A DNA stretch of 27,277 bases. Source: Coptodactyla brooksi. Taxonomy: Eukaryota; Arthropoda; Insecta; Coleoptera; Scarabaeidae. The notes below the pieces were generated by a model. That model ran no database searches. It saw nothing but the letters and a program-made list of their open reading frames with translations, and was not told the DNA's origin. Position numbers and translations under genes: made by a program. Shown here piece after piece: positions 1-10,850 of the stretch (within the stretch, counting starts at the first letter, position 1; every line of letters starts with the position of its first letter). The stretch spans positions 1-27,277 of the forward strand of contig JAWQRM010000178.1 in NCBI GenBank assembly GCA_033557675.1. Reading direction: 5' to 3'.

Positions 1-178
1 TACTAAAAGCAATTAGCAATATATTAACCGTTAATAATAGGTTAATAAAGAGAACCATCTACGATTGTGAATTAAAATATCATCCAAAGTCATTGACAGT
101 TAACTTTATTATTAACTTTCGAATAATTTTTCATTTGATTGAAATCGATGCAATTTGTATTGGTTTCGTTATTATTTG
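1..178. repeat. Direct repeat copy A (second copy at 10301)
   Basis: Bases 1-120 are identical, base for base, to 10301-10420, and similarity continues with scattered substitutions to about 178 (10478). A more diverged relative sits near 9525-9660. The unit contains TTGACAGTTAACTTTATTATTAAC-type text that recurs throughout intron 1. No coding potential was seen. The second copy lies in intron 1 of the PDZD8 gene, so this is either a dispersed element or a recent copy event over 10.3 kb. Confidence 0.9.
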
Positions 179-268
179 TATTATTTTAATTATTACTTGA
201 ATTATTTTAATTATTATTTGTATTGTTTTAATTATTATTTGTATTGTTTTAATTATTATTTGTATTAG
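160..268. repeat. AT-rich minisatellite, ~21-bp period
   Basis: Four to five tandem copies of a unit close to TTTGTATTGTTTTAATTATTA, with the last copies nearly identical and the first ones diverged. The rest of 269-840 is AT-rich non-coding DNA with short TTAACTGTCAAAACTGACAG-like palindromic motifs of the same family as intron 1. I see no gene there. Confidence 0.8.
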
Positions 269-846
269 TCAGAAGGTCAGGTATGAATCTGAATTAAAAT
301 ATCATTACAAGGCAATCATTAAAAAGAACTTTATTAACTGTCAGATGATTTGCCAAAATATCATTTAAAGTGGTTATCAATGATTTTTTCATTGATTAAT
401 TGGTTAACTATCAATTAGTCAATTAATTGTGAATTAAATAATTAATTAATTAATCGATTTATTAATTGTCAAAACTGACAGGTAACTAAAATCCTATGCC
501 AGTTGATTGAAATCAACGTAATTTATAATCGATATCCGAAATGTAGTCGCGGAATCGAATTAGTTCTTCGGAAAATAGACTGACTGACGGACAGATCCAG
601 AATGAGAATTTTAAATTGGTGGAGGTGCCGCATATATTTTTTACCCATAAAACCAGACTACGATTAGATACCTGATGGTAAAAAATTAGGTTACAATCTG
701 AACTAAACACTTGTTCAATTGAATTAGGACTAACAAGATTACGCAGCGTTATTTAACTTTGAAAAATCGATAGAAAAAAATTACAATCCCAGCATTCGTT
801 GGTATGTTGCTAAGTTACGGATCGAGAGAGACATGACTTTAGACTT

Positions 847-1032
847 CTAGTCAAGCCTAAACTTGACCTGAATATCCGAGATCGTACCGGAGTCGGATAA
901 CACACATTTCAGGCAGCTGTTGAATGTCGCCGGCTCCATCAACTCCCGATTATACACAATATTATGTGGGCTAGTGACGACATTCCGTAACGGTTCGTAT
1001 TTGAATGCGCGTAGCGGGAAATTTCGGTTTTT
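847..1032 (-). pseudogene. Possible non-LTR retrotransposon RT fragment
   Basis: An open stretch of 61 codons without an ATG start lies on the - strand in a locally GC-richer patch and ends at a TAG (plus-strand 847-849). The reading continues in the same frame past that stop for about 20 codons. Near its end it reads CLKCVLSDSGTIS followed by DIQVKFRLD. This resembles the segment after the catalytic core in RTE/CR1-like reverse transcriptases (pattern YLGS-hydrophobic-SD-GTI-DIQ-R-I). The match is short and made from memory, so this is a weak family call. It could also be an unrelated decayed exon. Confidence 0.3.
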
Positions 1033-2180
1033 TTAGACCAACTTCGGGACGAATTTTTTAATTTTAAATTTTCCTTTTCTTTTTTCGTCGGTAACGAACG
1101 CCAATGGTGTCCTTTGCTTGGAGGAAGCAGCGATCACAAAGGAATCTACGACCTCCTCTCCAGTTCAAAAGTATTATTTCCGCTATAACTACAGCTAAGA
1201 GTAATTGCAACGTCGCAAAAGAAGCTTTATTCTATCGATTAAATAGTGGAAACCAAACGGGGCCATTAGAGGACTTATTAGGATCGAATGAATGGGTGGC
1301 ATATCGATCGAACAATTGAGTAATTGCATATCTTTGCATAATTAAGCCAAGTATGCATTTGAAAAATAAAACGACCTTTTCGCACATGCGTAAAGGAAAA
1401 AATACAACCGAATTCGCATCTATGCTTTAAATTCGTTAAAAAAGAACTTTCATTCATAGAACAGTGCGATGACTAATTTAGTCTTGTGCAATACGCCTAT
1501 GAAAGATTTTATTACGCCTCAGATTAGTACATTTCTTTTAACCGTCTTTCTTCCGCTATATACCATTAAACTTGGCGCCAAACACCTGCTCTAAGAGGGT
1601 CTAAAATTCTAAGAAAACACATCGTAAGCTATCGGCAGTATTAGTCACTTGTAAGAACTTTCTAACAGTACGGAAGATGTTACAAGTTTCGACCGATTAT
1701 AAACATTATTTGGCGGAATAAAAGTGTTAATTTTAATCGCTTCGAAAGTCGAGGCTGGTTTCTCTTTGAATCCTAATTAATGACCAACAATTTCAACGTG
1801 AATTTCTATAATTTATCGCATTTTACGACGACAGAAACTAACGAACCAAGCGATTTTACACTCTTTCTAAAAGATAAAACGCACATTTGTGTATATGCTC
1901 TTAATAGCAAATGTAAATTTACCATTTCCTTACCTGTCTGAGTCGTTAAATTGTTCACGCAGTCCTTAGAGAGATACATTTTTTTTATTAATTCATCAAA
2001 CACACACACACACATTCGGAAAACACTAAAACGGTACACGAAACTTTATTTGATCGAACATTACGGACACGTCGGGAACATTTTATTGTAAACTCGTCAT
2101 TTTACACCTCTGTCACAAGACTAGCACCTCAGGTATACTGGTTTATTTACTTCTACCACTACAACAAGTGTGTTATTTCG
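1033..2180. other. Intergenic or 5' intronic DNA, no clear gene
   Basis: The stretch includes a 71-codon + strand ORF (1104-1319) with no family resemblance and a short (CA)n run near 1999-2012. A weak donor-like GTAACG follows TCG at about 1089. If PDZD8 has an untranslated first exon upstream of the acceptor at 5729, the 880-1100 patch is one place it could lie, but nothing in the sequence proves that. Confidence 0.4.
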
Positions 2181-5100
2181 GGGTAATCTATCGGATAATA
2201 GCCGAAGCTGTGCGAGCTCAGGTCTAATTTCCATAAAATTAAACGTACGGTTGTTCAAGACTTCTTTATTGTAAGCTAAAATCTATTTAAAAATATTCTA
2301 AACCTTAAATATCGAGGAAAATATTAATGTCGGTAAAATAGCGCGCTGTTTCTAATTGTCAACCACCTGCCAAAACTGACAGCTGAAGCTTCATCGGTTG
2401 TACTCTTCTAATGCAATTTAAATATTTATAAAATTAAAAATGCAGGCAATCGAATCTTTATTATTGCAATCCAACGTTTATTTCAAAATATTCTAAAAAT
2501 TATTGATGAAAATATTAATGTTGGCGAAACAGTGCTCTGTTTTCAATTGTCAATTTTTTAGATAAATATCTATCTATCTATAAAAATACAGTTATCCAAA
2601 TCTGTTTTATTGTAAACCTAAATTTACTTCGAAAGCTTCTAAAAATTATTTCTTATTGATGAAAATATTAACGTCGTTAAAACAGTGCTCTGTTTTCAAT
2701 TGTCAACCATCTGGCAAAACTGACACTAGGTTTTTTTTTAAGTAATCTATCGGATAACAGCTGAAGCTGTATCGGTTGCACTCTTATAGTGCAGTTTTAA
2801 ATGTATAAAATTAAAAATACATTCGTCCAAATCTTTTTAATCTAAACATAAATTTATTTCGAAAACGTCTAAACATTATTTCTTATTGATGTATATATTA
2901 ACGTCGGTAAAACAGTGCTCTGTTTTCAATTGTCAACCATCTGTCAAAACTGATTCTGCTTTTATAATATCTATACAATTAAAAATACAGTCAATCTAAT
3001 CTTTATTGTTGTAATCTAACGTTTATTTCAAAATATTTTAAAAATTATTGATGCAAATGTTAACGTTGGTAAAGCAGTGCTCTGTTTTCAATTGTCAACC
3101 ATCTGTTAAAGCTGACAAGTATTTGTTAGGTAAATATCTATGTGAGGCATATATGTTTTTAAATAAAAATACAGTCATTAAAATCTTTATTATTGTAAAT
3201 CTAAATTTATTTCGAAAGTTTCTAAAAATTATTTCTTATTGATAAAAATATTAACGTCGGTAAAACAGTGCTCTGTTTTCAACTGTCAACCAAAGCAGAC
3301 AAGTATTTTTTAGGTAAATATCTGTCAAGTATATATTTTTTGAGGTAAAAACACAGTTATTCAAATCTTCTTTAATATGAACCTAAACGTACTTCGAAAG
3401 CTTCTAAAAATTATTTCTTATTGATAAAAATATTAACGTCGGTAGAACAGTGCTTTGTTTTTAATTGTCAATCAATTGGCAAAACTAGTTTTTTTAAGTA
3501 ACAGCTGGAGCTGTATCGGTTTCATTCTTATAGTGCAGTTTTAATGTATATAAAATTAAAAATACAGTCAATTAAATCTTAATTATTGTAATCCCATGCT
3601 TATTTCAAAATATTCTAAAATTAACCTCGGTAAAATAGCGTTCTGTTTTCAATTGTCAACCATCTTTTAAACTGAAAAGTATTTTTTCTGGTAAATATCT
3701 ATATGAGGTGTATATTTTTTAAATTAAAAATACAGGCATTCAAAACTTTATTATTGCAAATCTAAATTTATTTCGAAAGCTTTTAAAAACTATTTCTTAT
3801 TGACAAAAATATTAAAGTCGGTAAAACAGTGCTCTGTTTTCAATTGTCAACCACTTGACAAAACTGATACTGTTTTTTTTAATATCTATCCAATTAAAAA
3901 TACAGTCAATCTAATCTTTATTATTATAATCCAACGTTTATTTCAAAATATTCTAAAAATTATGGTTGAAAATATTAACGTTGGTAAAACAGCGCTCCGT
4001 TTTCAATTGCCAACCAACTGTTAAAGCTGACAAGTATTTTTTTTTGGGTAAATATCTATGTGAGGTATGTATGTTTTAAAATAAAAATACAGTCATTAAA
4101 ATCTTTATTATTGCAAATCTAAATGTATTTCGAAAGCTTCTAAAAATTATTTCTTATTGTTGAAATTGTTAAGGTCGGTAAAACAGTGCCCTGTTTTCAA
4201 TTGTCAACCATGTGTTAAAACAGACAAGTATTTTTTAGGTAAATATCTATGTGAAGTATATATTTTTTTAGGTAAAAGCACAGTTATTTAAATCTTTTTT
4301 AATGTAAACCTAAATTTATTTCCAAAGCTTCTAAAAATTATTACTTATTGATAAAAATATTAACGTCGGTAGAACAGTGCTTTGTTTTCAATTGTCAATC
4401 AATTGGCAAAACTAGTTTTTTTAAGTAACAGCTGGAGCTGTATCGGTTTCATTCTTATTATGCAGTTTTAATGTATATAAAATTAAAAATACAGTCAATT
4501 AAATCTTAATTATTGTAATCCCATGCTTATTTCAAAATATTCTAGAATTAACCTCGGTAAAATAGCGTTCTGTTTTCAATTGTCAACCATCTTTTAAACT
4601 GAAAAGTATTTTTTCTGGTAAATATCTATATGAGGTGTGTATTTTTTAAATTAAAAATACAGGCATTCAAAACTTTATTATTGCAAATCTAAATTTATTT
4701 CGAAAGCTTTTAAGAACTATTTCTTATTGACAAAAATATTAAAGTCGGTAAAACAGTGCTCTGTTTTCAATTGTCAACCACTTGTCAAAACTGATACTAT
4801 TTTTTTAATATCTATCCAATTAAAAATACAGTCAATCTAATCTTTATTATTATAATCCAACGTTTATTACAAAATATTCTACAAATTATTGATGCTAATG
4901 TTAACGTTGGTAAAACAGCGCTCTGTTTTCAATTGCCAACCTTCTGTTAAAGCTGACAAGTATTTTTTTAGGTAAATATTTATGTGAGGTATATATGTTT
5001 TGAAATAAAAGTACAGTCATTAAAATCTTCATTATTGCAAATCTAAATTTATTTCGAAGGCTTCTAAAAATTATTTCTTATTGTTGAAATTATTAATGTC

Positions 5101-5676
5101 GATAAAACAGTGCTTTGTTTTAAGTCAAAAGTTATTAAAAGTTACTTTTAATGACATTTTAATTCATATTCGTAGAATTTATTCACTTTATTTAAATAAC
5201 TAGGAATTTCAATTTAAATAGTGCTCTGTTTTCAATTGTCAACCGTCCAACAAAACTGACAGTTTCTTTTTTTCGAGGTAATCTGTCGGATAACAGCTGA
5301 AGCTGTATCGGTTGTACCCTTATAGTGCAGTTTTGAATCTATAAAATTAAAAATACAGTCAATCAAATCTTTATTATTGTAATCCAACGTCTATTTCAAA
5401 ATATTCTAAAAATTATTGATGCAAATGTTAACGTTGGTAAAACAGCGCTCTGTTTTCAATTGTCAACCATCTGCTAGAGCTGACAAGTATTTTCTTAGGT
5501 AAATACCTATGTGGGGTATATGTTTTTTGAGATAAAAATACAGTTATTCAAATCTTTTTTAACGTAAACCTAAATCAACTTCGAAATCTTCTAAAAATTA
5601 TTTTTTATTGTTGAAATTATTAATGTCGATAAAACAGTGCTCTGTTTTCAATTGTCAACCATCTGTCAAAACTGAC
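2180..5676. repeat. Complex satellite: ~190-bp monomers, ~927-bp higher-order repeat
   Basis: About 19 diverged copies of a unit of 160-225 bp are seen. Each carries a core GGTAAAACAGTGCTCTGTTT that continues into TCAATTGTCAACC and then a CAAAACTGACA box. Core copies begin near 2340, 2530, 2686, 2911, 3076, 3267, 3449, 3640, 3827, 3991, 4187, 4377, 4568, 4757, 4918, 5109, 5221, 5446 and 5637. Within the core, AAAACAG and CTGTTTT form a 7-bp stem over a 4-base loop. Blocks of about five monomers are themselves repeated: 3441 onward matches 4368 onward at an offset near 927 with only occasional changes, and 2990-3430 matches 3915-4360. A second box, ACAGCTGAAGCTGT, is also palindromic. Short ORFs in the array are by-products of the repeat. 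Confidence 0.9.
5121..5219. repeat. Foreign ~100-bp block inside the satellite, related to intron 1
   Basis: The satellite pattern is broken here by sequence resembling 7606-7706 in intron 1. Both contain the same CTTTTAATGACATTTTAATT stretch followed by a TAAATAACTAG box and TTTCAATTTAA. The satellite core resumes at about 5220. This indicates exchange or insertion between the upstream array and the repeats of intron 1. Confidence 0.7.
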
Positions 5677-5713
5677 GTTACAATCGAAATGTTTGGGTTC
5701 CGGTTATTGACAT

Positions 5714-5729
5714 AGAATTTTTTTTACAG
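5714..5729 (+). promoter_or_regulatory. Candidate 3' splice acceptor ahead of the first coding exon
   Basis: A run of T ends in TTTTTTACAG at 5729, a good polypyrimidine tract plus AG. The base composition changes right after it (CCTCCCGCC). This suggests that the first coding exon starts at 5730 and that an untranslated exon lies further upstream, which would place the satellite in a 5' UTR intron. Without transcript data a promoter immediately upstream remains possible. Confidence 0.45.
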
Positions 5730-5741
5730 ACCTCCCGCCTA

Positions 5742-5778
5742 ATGTATGTACAACTGTTATTGTGATAATTTTACTTAA
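5742..5778 (+). other. Two overlapping upstream ORFs in the PDZD8 leader
   Basis: ATG at 5742 opens a 7-codon reading frame ending in TGA at 5763-5765. A second ATG at 5746, in another frame, runs 10 codons to TAA at 5776-5778. Both end before the main start codon at 5784. If the leader begins upstream of 5742 they could reduce translation of the main frame. Their use is inference. Confidence 0.45.
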
Positions 5779-5783
5779 TTGTA

Positions 5784-6140
5784 ATGGATCTATTCAGTAT
5801 TGTATTTTTATCGGCCGTCTCTCTACTGTTCGGTATAATTTTGACGTTGGTTGTGCAGTATTATGTACTTGTGAAGTGTTTTAACAAGAACCCGCTGGCC
5901 GAAAAGCCGGAAAAGTTGAAGGAGGACGTTTTCAGTCTGCCGGAGAGCCTAAAGAGGGACGTCGATGCCGTCGAGAGGAAAACCGACTCCAGCTTACCCA
6001 TAAGCCTGATGCTGCAGTTCCTTTTCTACGAACTGCGCCACACGGAATCCGTGAAACGGTGGCTCTACAAAAAGCTGTCGTTGGAATTTGACGAACTCCT
6101 GCACAAGACCACGGTTGGAAAATTTTTCGATGCAATTAAG
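5784..6140 (+). CDS. PDZD8: PDZD8 orthologue, coding exon 1: membrane anchor and start of SMP domain
   Basis: This encodes residues 1-119 and ends in phase 0 before a GTAAGT donor. Residues about 4-30 form one hydrophobic helix (FSIVFLSAVSLLFGIILTLV onward), the N-terminal ER membrane anchor of PDZD8. A charged linker follows (about 31-70), then the start of the SMP domain at LPISLMLQFLF, including the ELRHTESVKRWLYKKL helix and ending FFDAIK. PDZD8 is known to tether the ER to mitochondria and late endosomes or lysosomes and to move lipid through its tubular SMP domain. The ATG is chosen because it directly precedes the anchor and no in-frame coding sequence extends upstream. The SMP domain resumes in frame at 10851, after a 4.7-kb intron. 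Identification rests on the anchor-SMP-PDZ-C1 order of the whole gene, which fits only this family. Confidence 0.93.
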
Positions 6141-6150
6141 GTAAGTGTTT

Positions 6151-6168
6151 GTGTGTGTGTGTGTGTGT
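6151..6168 (+). repeat. (GT)9 microsatellite beside the intron 1 donor
   Basis: Nine GT dinucleotides begin ten bases into intron 1, directly after GTAAGTGTTT. GT/UG-rich tracts just downstream of a 5' splice site can bind splicing regulators in animals; whether this one does is unknown. Its length is likely to vary between individuals. Confidence 0.9.
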
Positions 6169-6660
6169 AAACATTCTGTCCACATTACAAATGTAATAAT
6201 CCCCTAGATGTGATCAGGTTCGCCAACAGTTAACAAAAGACCCATCTATGGATGTGAATTAAAAAGTTATTGACAGTTAACTTTATTAACTGTTAGAACT
6301 GACAAGTAATTGAAATTATTCATCATTTGATTGAAATCAATGTAATTTATGTTGATTTGGGTAGTTAGATCTAAGATATAATCGCAAAATCGAATTAGTT
6401 CTTTGAAAAATAGACAGACAGACAGACGGACAGACACAAAATTAATATTTTAAGTTGGTGGAGGTACCAGTATATAGTTTTAATATAGTTCTATATTAAA
6501 TTGTTATTATAGCGCCCTAGTGCTACCCAGGACATTGTAGCATGTCTGTAAAACAATTTCACTTTCTTTGTTTGCTTGTTGTCAAAAATTTTTTCCTTTG
6601 CATAGACTGAAACCACTGTAATTGGGACCAGGAAGAATGCATGTTAATGATAAAGAAAAA

Positions 6661-6869
6661 TGCACAATTCATGCTTACATAGTCGTGTGTACAACTTGAA
6701 TGATGTTCCAATGTTGTATAAATTAAAAATTCCCAGTTAATAATAAGCAGTTTTGTTATTAAAATGCACAATTCATGCTTACATAGTCGTGTGTACAACT
6801 TAAAAGATGTTTCAATGTTCTTTTGTAAATTGGAGTTCCCGGTTAATAATAAGCAGGTTCTGTTATTAA
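6661..6869. repeat. Two-copy tandem repeat, ~104 bp
   Basis: Copies 6661-6763 and 6764-6869 both start TGCACAATTCATGCTTACAT and continue through AGTCGTGTGTACAACTT to a GTTATTAAA end. They differ by about a dozen substitutions and small indels. A related piece recurs at 7180-7256. The 104-codon - strand ORF over this block reads through both copies and has no family resemblance, so it is not called as a gene. Confidence 0.85.
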
Positions 6870-6954
6870 ACAAGATTATGAAGAATAATAGTCAGCAGGT
6901 TATGCAAACAAATGGTGCGAATATGCAGTGAATAATTAAATATTTCCTTTGTTA

Positions 6955-7985
6955 GAATCTTTCTTTTCAATTTTAGCTAATTTCTTTAACGACTTTAATG
7001 TTTCATTAATGACTTTCTCTTACCTCGACCCTGGTTGAATTTTAAGAATAGCTTTGGAGCATTTTTTTTTTAATAAATAACGTGTAACAAATAATTTAAC
7101 ACCTTGATTCAGTAGCGATTATTTGAAGACACATTAAGTTTGTCTTTAACACTAAATGTCGATATTAAAGTCAATGTTTTAATGTTTTATAAATTAAAAT
7201 TTCCAGTTAATAATAAGTAGTTTTGTTATTAAGCAAGATTATGAAACATAATAGTCACCAGGTTGCAATTAATTTAATGAACAATGAGAATTTTCTTTGT
7301 TAGGACCTTTCTTTTCTTTTTTGTTTTTCTTTATGCATTAATTTAAGTTTCAATTTGAGCAATTTAAGCTTATTTTAGTTAATCCACAATAATTTCTTAT
7401 GCATTAATGACTTTCTCTTACCATGACACTGGTTGAATTTTTTAGAGTAGTTTTGGAGCATATTTTTTTAATAAATAACACGTAATAAATAATTTAACAT
7501 CTTGATTCAGTAACGATTATTTCAATACATATTAAGTTTGTCTTTAGCACCAAATTTACATGTTAAAATCAGTTTTGACACTTAATAAAAGTTTAGCACC
7601 TATGAAAAGTCATTAAGAGTCACTTTTAATGACATTTTAATTCATACTCCTAGACGGCTCTCATTTATTAACTTTTTTTTTAAATAACTAGCAGTTTCAA
7701 TTTAAGCTTCAATAAATTCAAATTTAAGCTTCAATAATGAGTTTTTTTTTATATTAAGCTGTTTGTTAACACCTATTTTAATTAATTAATCCACGATGGT
7801 TTCTTATGCATTAATGACTTTTTCTTACCTTAAGCCTGGTTGAATTTTGAGAGTAGTTTTGGGGCATGTTTTTTTTAATAAATAACATCTAACATCTTGA
7901 TTCAATAATAATTGTTTCAATCCGTATTAAGTTTGTCTTTAACACTAAATTTAGATATTAAAGTCAGTTTTGAGACCTAGTAAAA
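6955..7985. repeat. Three-copy tandem repeat, ~400 bp
   Basis: Three diverged copies share the order TTAATGACTTTCTCTTACC, CTGGTTGAATTTT, TTTAATAAATAAC, CTTGATTCA and TTAAGTTTGTCTTTA. The TTACC landmarks lie near 7020, 7418 and 7825, a spacing of 400-405 bp. The copies differ by many substitutions, so the duplications are not recent. The last copy leads into the block that resembles 5121-5219. Confidence 0.8.
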
Positions 7986-8222
7986 GTTTAGTACCAACGA
8001 AAGGTCATTGATAGTTACCTTTAATGACAATTTAATTCATATCGATGCAGATTATACTGATTTTGAATCAAGTGATAAGTGGTTTCAATGACCTGTCAGA
8101 TTTGACAGATTATGAAGTTATCTGTGAATGGATTTTAATAATACTTTAATTAACATTCACGGATGGCTTTCGTTTTCTAATTGTCTATAGAAATAATAAC
8201 TACACAAATTGTCTATGAAAAT

Positions 8223-9050
8223 GAAAAAATACTTAGAATTGCTTACTTCTAAGCATAAATTAACATAGGTTTTTTCTTAGAATGCAAAACTTTTTCTATA
8301 GCTTTCGGATAAAAGAAAGGAATCATTATTTATAGGTGTATAATCTAAAAAGAATACATACTATTGCAGAATATTTTTTTTTGTTACTAATCGTGGCTTT
8401 ATACTTCTACTAATATTACCTTGAATATTTTTTATTACTAATTGTATTATAGTCTAGTAATCAGGAAAGTATCATAAAAGTATTAAACTATTTATTCTGG
8501 CAATAATTCTTTATAATTTTGGCAATTGTCTAATCAAGTATAAAAAATCTAACTTTGGCTTGGTACTTCTATTGATACTGCCTTCAAATATTCTTTATTA
8601 ATAAAGAATAAAGCATAGAGAAATCAAAAATGTTATTTGTATTAATTTAAAAGACACACAGACAGACAACTAGTGAAAACATGTTAGTTATGCTTAGAAT
8701 TGCTTAATTCTAAGCAAAATTAACATAGGTTGTTTCTTATAATGCTAAGCTTTTTCTATATCTTTTGGATAAAAGAAAGGAATCATTATTTAGAGGTGTA
8801 TAATCTAAAAAGAATACAAACCATTGCAGAGCTAATTCTAATTTCTTACTAATCGTGGCTTTATACTTCTATTAATGTTACCTTGAATATTTTTTATTAC
8901 TAATTATATTATAGTCTTGTAATTACAAAAGTATCACGATGCGATTTTTGAAAATTTGTGATTGAAATATTACAAAACAAATCTTCCTTCCTTAAACAAT
9001 TTATTCTGCCAATAATTCTTTATAATTTTGGCAATTACCTAATCAAGTGT
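8223..9050. repeat. Two-copy ~460-bp repeat, related to the 3' end of intron 1
   Basis: 8223-8541 and 8687-9049 share CTTAGAATTGCTTA, AAAGAAAGGAATCATTATTT, CTAATCGTGGCTTTATACTT and CTTTATAATTTTGGCAATT in order. The middle part also occurs at about 10030-10190 and 10640-10780, just ahead of the real intron 1 acceptor. The intron therefore holds four relatives of one repeat, but only the last two carry the splice acceptor. Confidence 0.8.
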
Positions 9051-9885
9051 TACCAACAATGCTGGCTAAAATACTACAGAAACATTCGTCTTCGTTGAAA
9101 TCTAATTTTGTAATGTTATTTCCCTCAATTCTAACTTAAACATAGAAATTTCATATTTATTATAAGTTAGAGTGTTTATTAAGCCTGTACCTATGGGCTA
9201 AACTGTTTTTTACAGTTAATAAATAGCCATCTATGAATGAATTAAAGCTACGCATGAAAACATTAAATATGAAGCCATTAAAACTTTACAGCTAACTTTA
9301 TTAACTGTCAAAACCGACAGGTAATTGAAATCGAGTGTCGGTTAATTGAAATTAACGTAATTTGTACTAATCTGCGTAGTTACTTCCACGGTATATTTCA
9401 AAACTAAATTAGTTTTGCTAAAATGTCATTAAAAGCCGTTATCAATGATTTTCTCAGTAGTAGTTAACTTTTATTAATTGTTAATTAATAATAATATTTG
9501 GATGTAAATTGAAATATTAAAAGTAACTAACAATATATCAACCGTCAAAATGAACTGTTAATAAAGAAAAATAAAAAATTATTGACAGTTAACTTTATTA
9601 TTAACTGTCAAATAATTTTTTATTTGATTGAAATCAATGTAATTTATATTAGCTTATTTATTATTTGTGTTAGTTAGATAGTTAGCTTTAAATTAACTGT
9701 CAAAATTGACAGTTAAGAAACAACAGGCGTTTACGAATGTAAATTAAAATATTAAAAGTAATTAGCGAAAATGAACAGTCAAAATGAACAGTTAATAAAT
9801 TAGAACCATATATGACTGAATTAAAATATCATCAAAAAAACATTGACAGTTAAATTTATTGTTAACTATCAAGTCATTTTCATCT

Positions 9886-10272
9886 TATTGAAATTAATGT
9901 AATTTGTATTAATTTAGTTACCGTTTGTATCAGTTAGATGGTTAGTTTTTATTAACTGTCAAACCTGACAGCTATGTACATTAAAATATAGCAATCTAAA
10001 TTAAAATATTAAAAGTAGGAATTGGAGAAAAGAAAGGAATCATTATTTGAAGGTATATCATAAAAAAATAAAAAATGGTTTATCTCTTTAAGATAAACTA
10101 TTGTAGAACTAATTCTAGTTTCTTACTAATCGTAGCTTTGTACTTATACTAATACTACCTTGAATATTCTTTATTTGTTGTTGAATATTCTTTATTCGTA
10201 ATTGTTGTCTTGCAAGGTTTTTGCAAGTTTCTGTAAACTCTTTCTTGTTTCAGATAAGTGATATGTATATAG
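9886..10272 (+). repeat. Duplicate of the intron 1 3' end with decoy acceptor and exon 2 head
   Basis: 9886-10272 matches 10494-10869 over its full length, apart from small indels. The copy includes the polypyrimidine tract, the CAG acceptor (AG at 10252-10253) and the first bases of exon 2, ATAAGTGATATG. Similarity ends after TATAGG, where the real exon continues ATCTC and the decoy continues TATGT. The change makes AG|GTATGT, a plausible donor at 10273, so the decoy could act as a 19-nt microexon (10254-10272). Including it would shift the frame. Reading on without that donor reaches TAA at 10296-10298. Confidence 0.88.
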
Positions 10273-10300
10273 GTATGTATATATTATATGTAAATTAAAA

Positions 10301-10478
10301 TACTAAAAGCAATTAGCAATATATTAACCGTTAATAATAGGTTAATAAAGAGAACCATCTACGATTGTGAATTAAAATATCATCCAAAGTCATTGACAGT
10401 TAACTTTATTATTAACTTTCAAATAATTTTTTATTTGATTGAAATCAATGTAATTTATATTAGTTTATTTATTGTTAA
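10301..10478. repeat. Direct repeat copy B (first copy at 1)
   Basis: The first 120 bp are identical to 1-120. This block and its flanks separate the decoy acceptor from the second copy of the intron end, so it may be the material that split or accompanied that duplication. Confidence 0.9.
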
Positions 10479-10850
10479 TTATCAAGTCATCGTCATCTTA
10501 TTGAAATTAATGTAATTTGTATTAATTTAGTTACCGTTTGTATCAGTTAGATAGTTAGTTTTTATTAACTGTCAAACCTGACAGTTATGTACATTAAAAT
10601 ATAGCAATCTAAATTAAAATATTAAAAGTAGGAATTGGAGAAAAGAAAGGAATCATTATTTGAAGGTATATCATAAAAAAAAATTTAAAATGATTTATTA
10701 TAGAGCCAATTCTACTTTCTTACTAATCGTGGCTTTGTACTTCTATTAATGCTACCTTGAATATTCTTTATTTGTTGTTGAATATTCTTTATTGGTAATT
10801 GTTGTCTTGCAAGGTTTTTGCAAGTTTCTGTAAACCCTTTTTTGTTTCAG

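Larger units (their letters stand above)
6141..10850 (+). other. PDZD8 intron 1, packed with local duplications
   Basis: The intron has a GTAAGT donor and TTTGTTTCAG acceptor and joins two phase-0 exons. It contains no recognisable gene. Apart from the separately listed blocks, it is AT-rich with repeated TTAACTGTCAAAACTGACAG-type palindromic boxes near 6250-6310, 9290-9330, 9595-9620, 9690-9710 and 9955-9975, and near 10565. The same boxes occur at 300-490 at the left edge of the window. Confidence 0.85.

Noticed and set aside
1104..1319. 71-codon + strand ORF with ATG
   Set aside because: No family resemblance, no nearby gene signals and no clear splice structure. It could be decayed repeat text.
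10818..10850. ATG-started extension of exon 2 to the left
   Set aside because: It lies in the polypyrimidine tract and acceptor of intron 1. Joining at 10851 continues the SMP domain in frame from exon 1.
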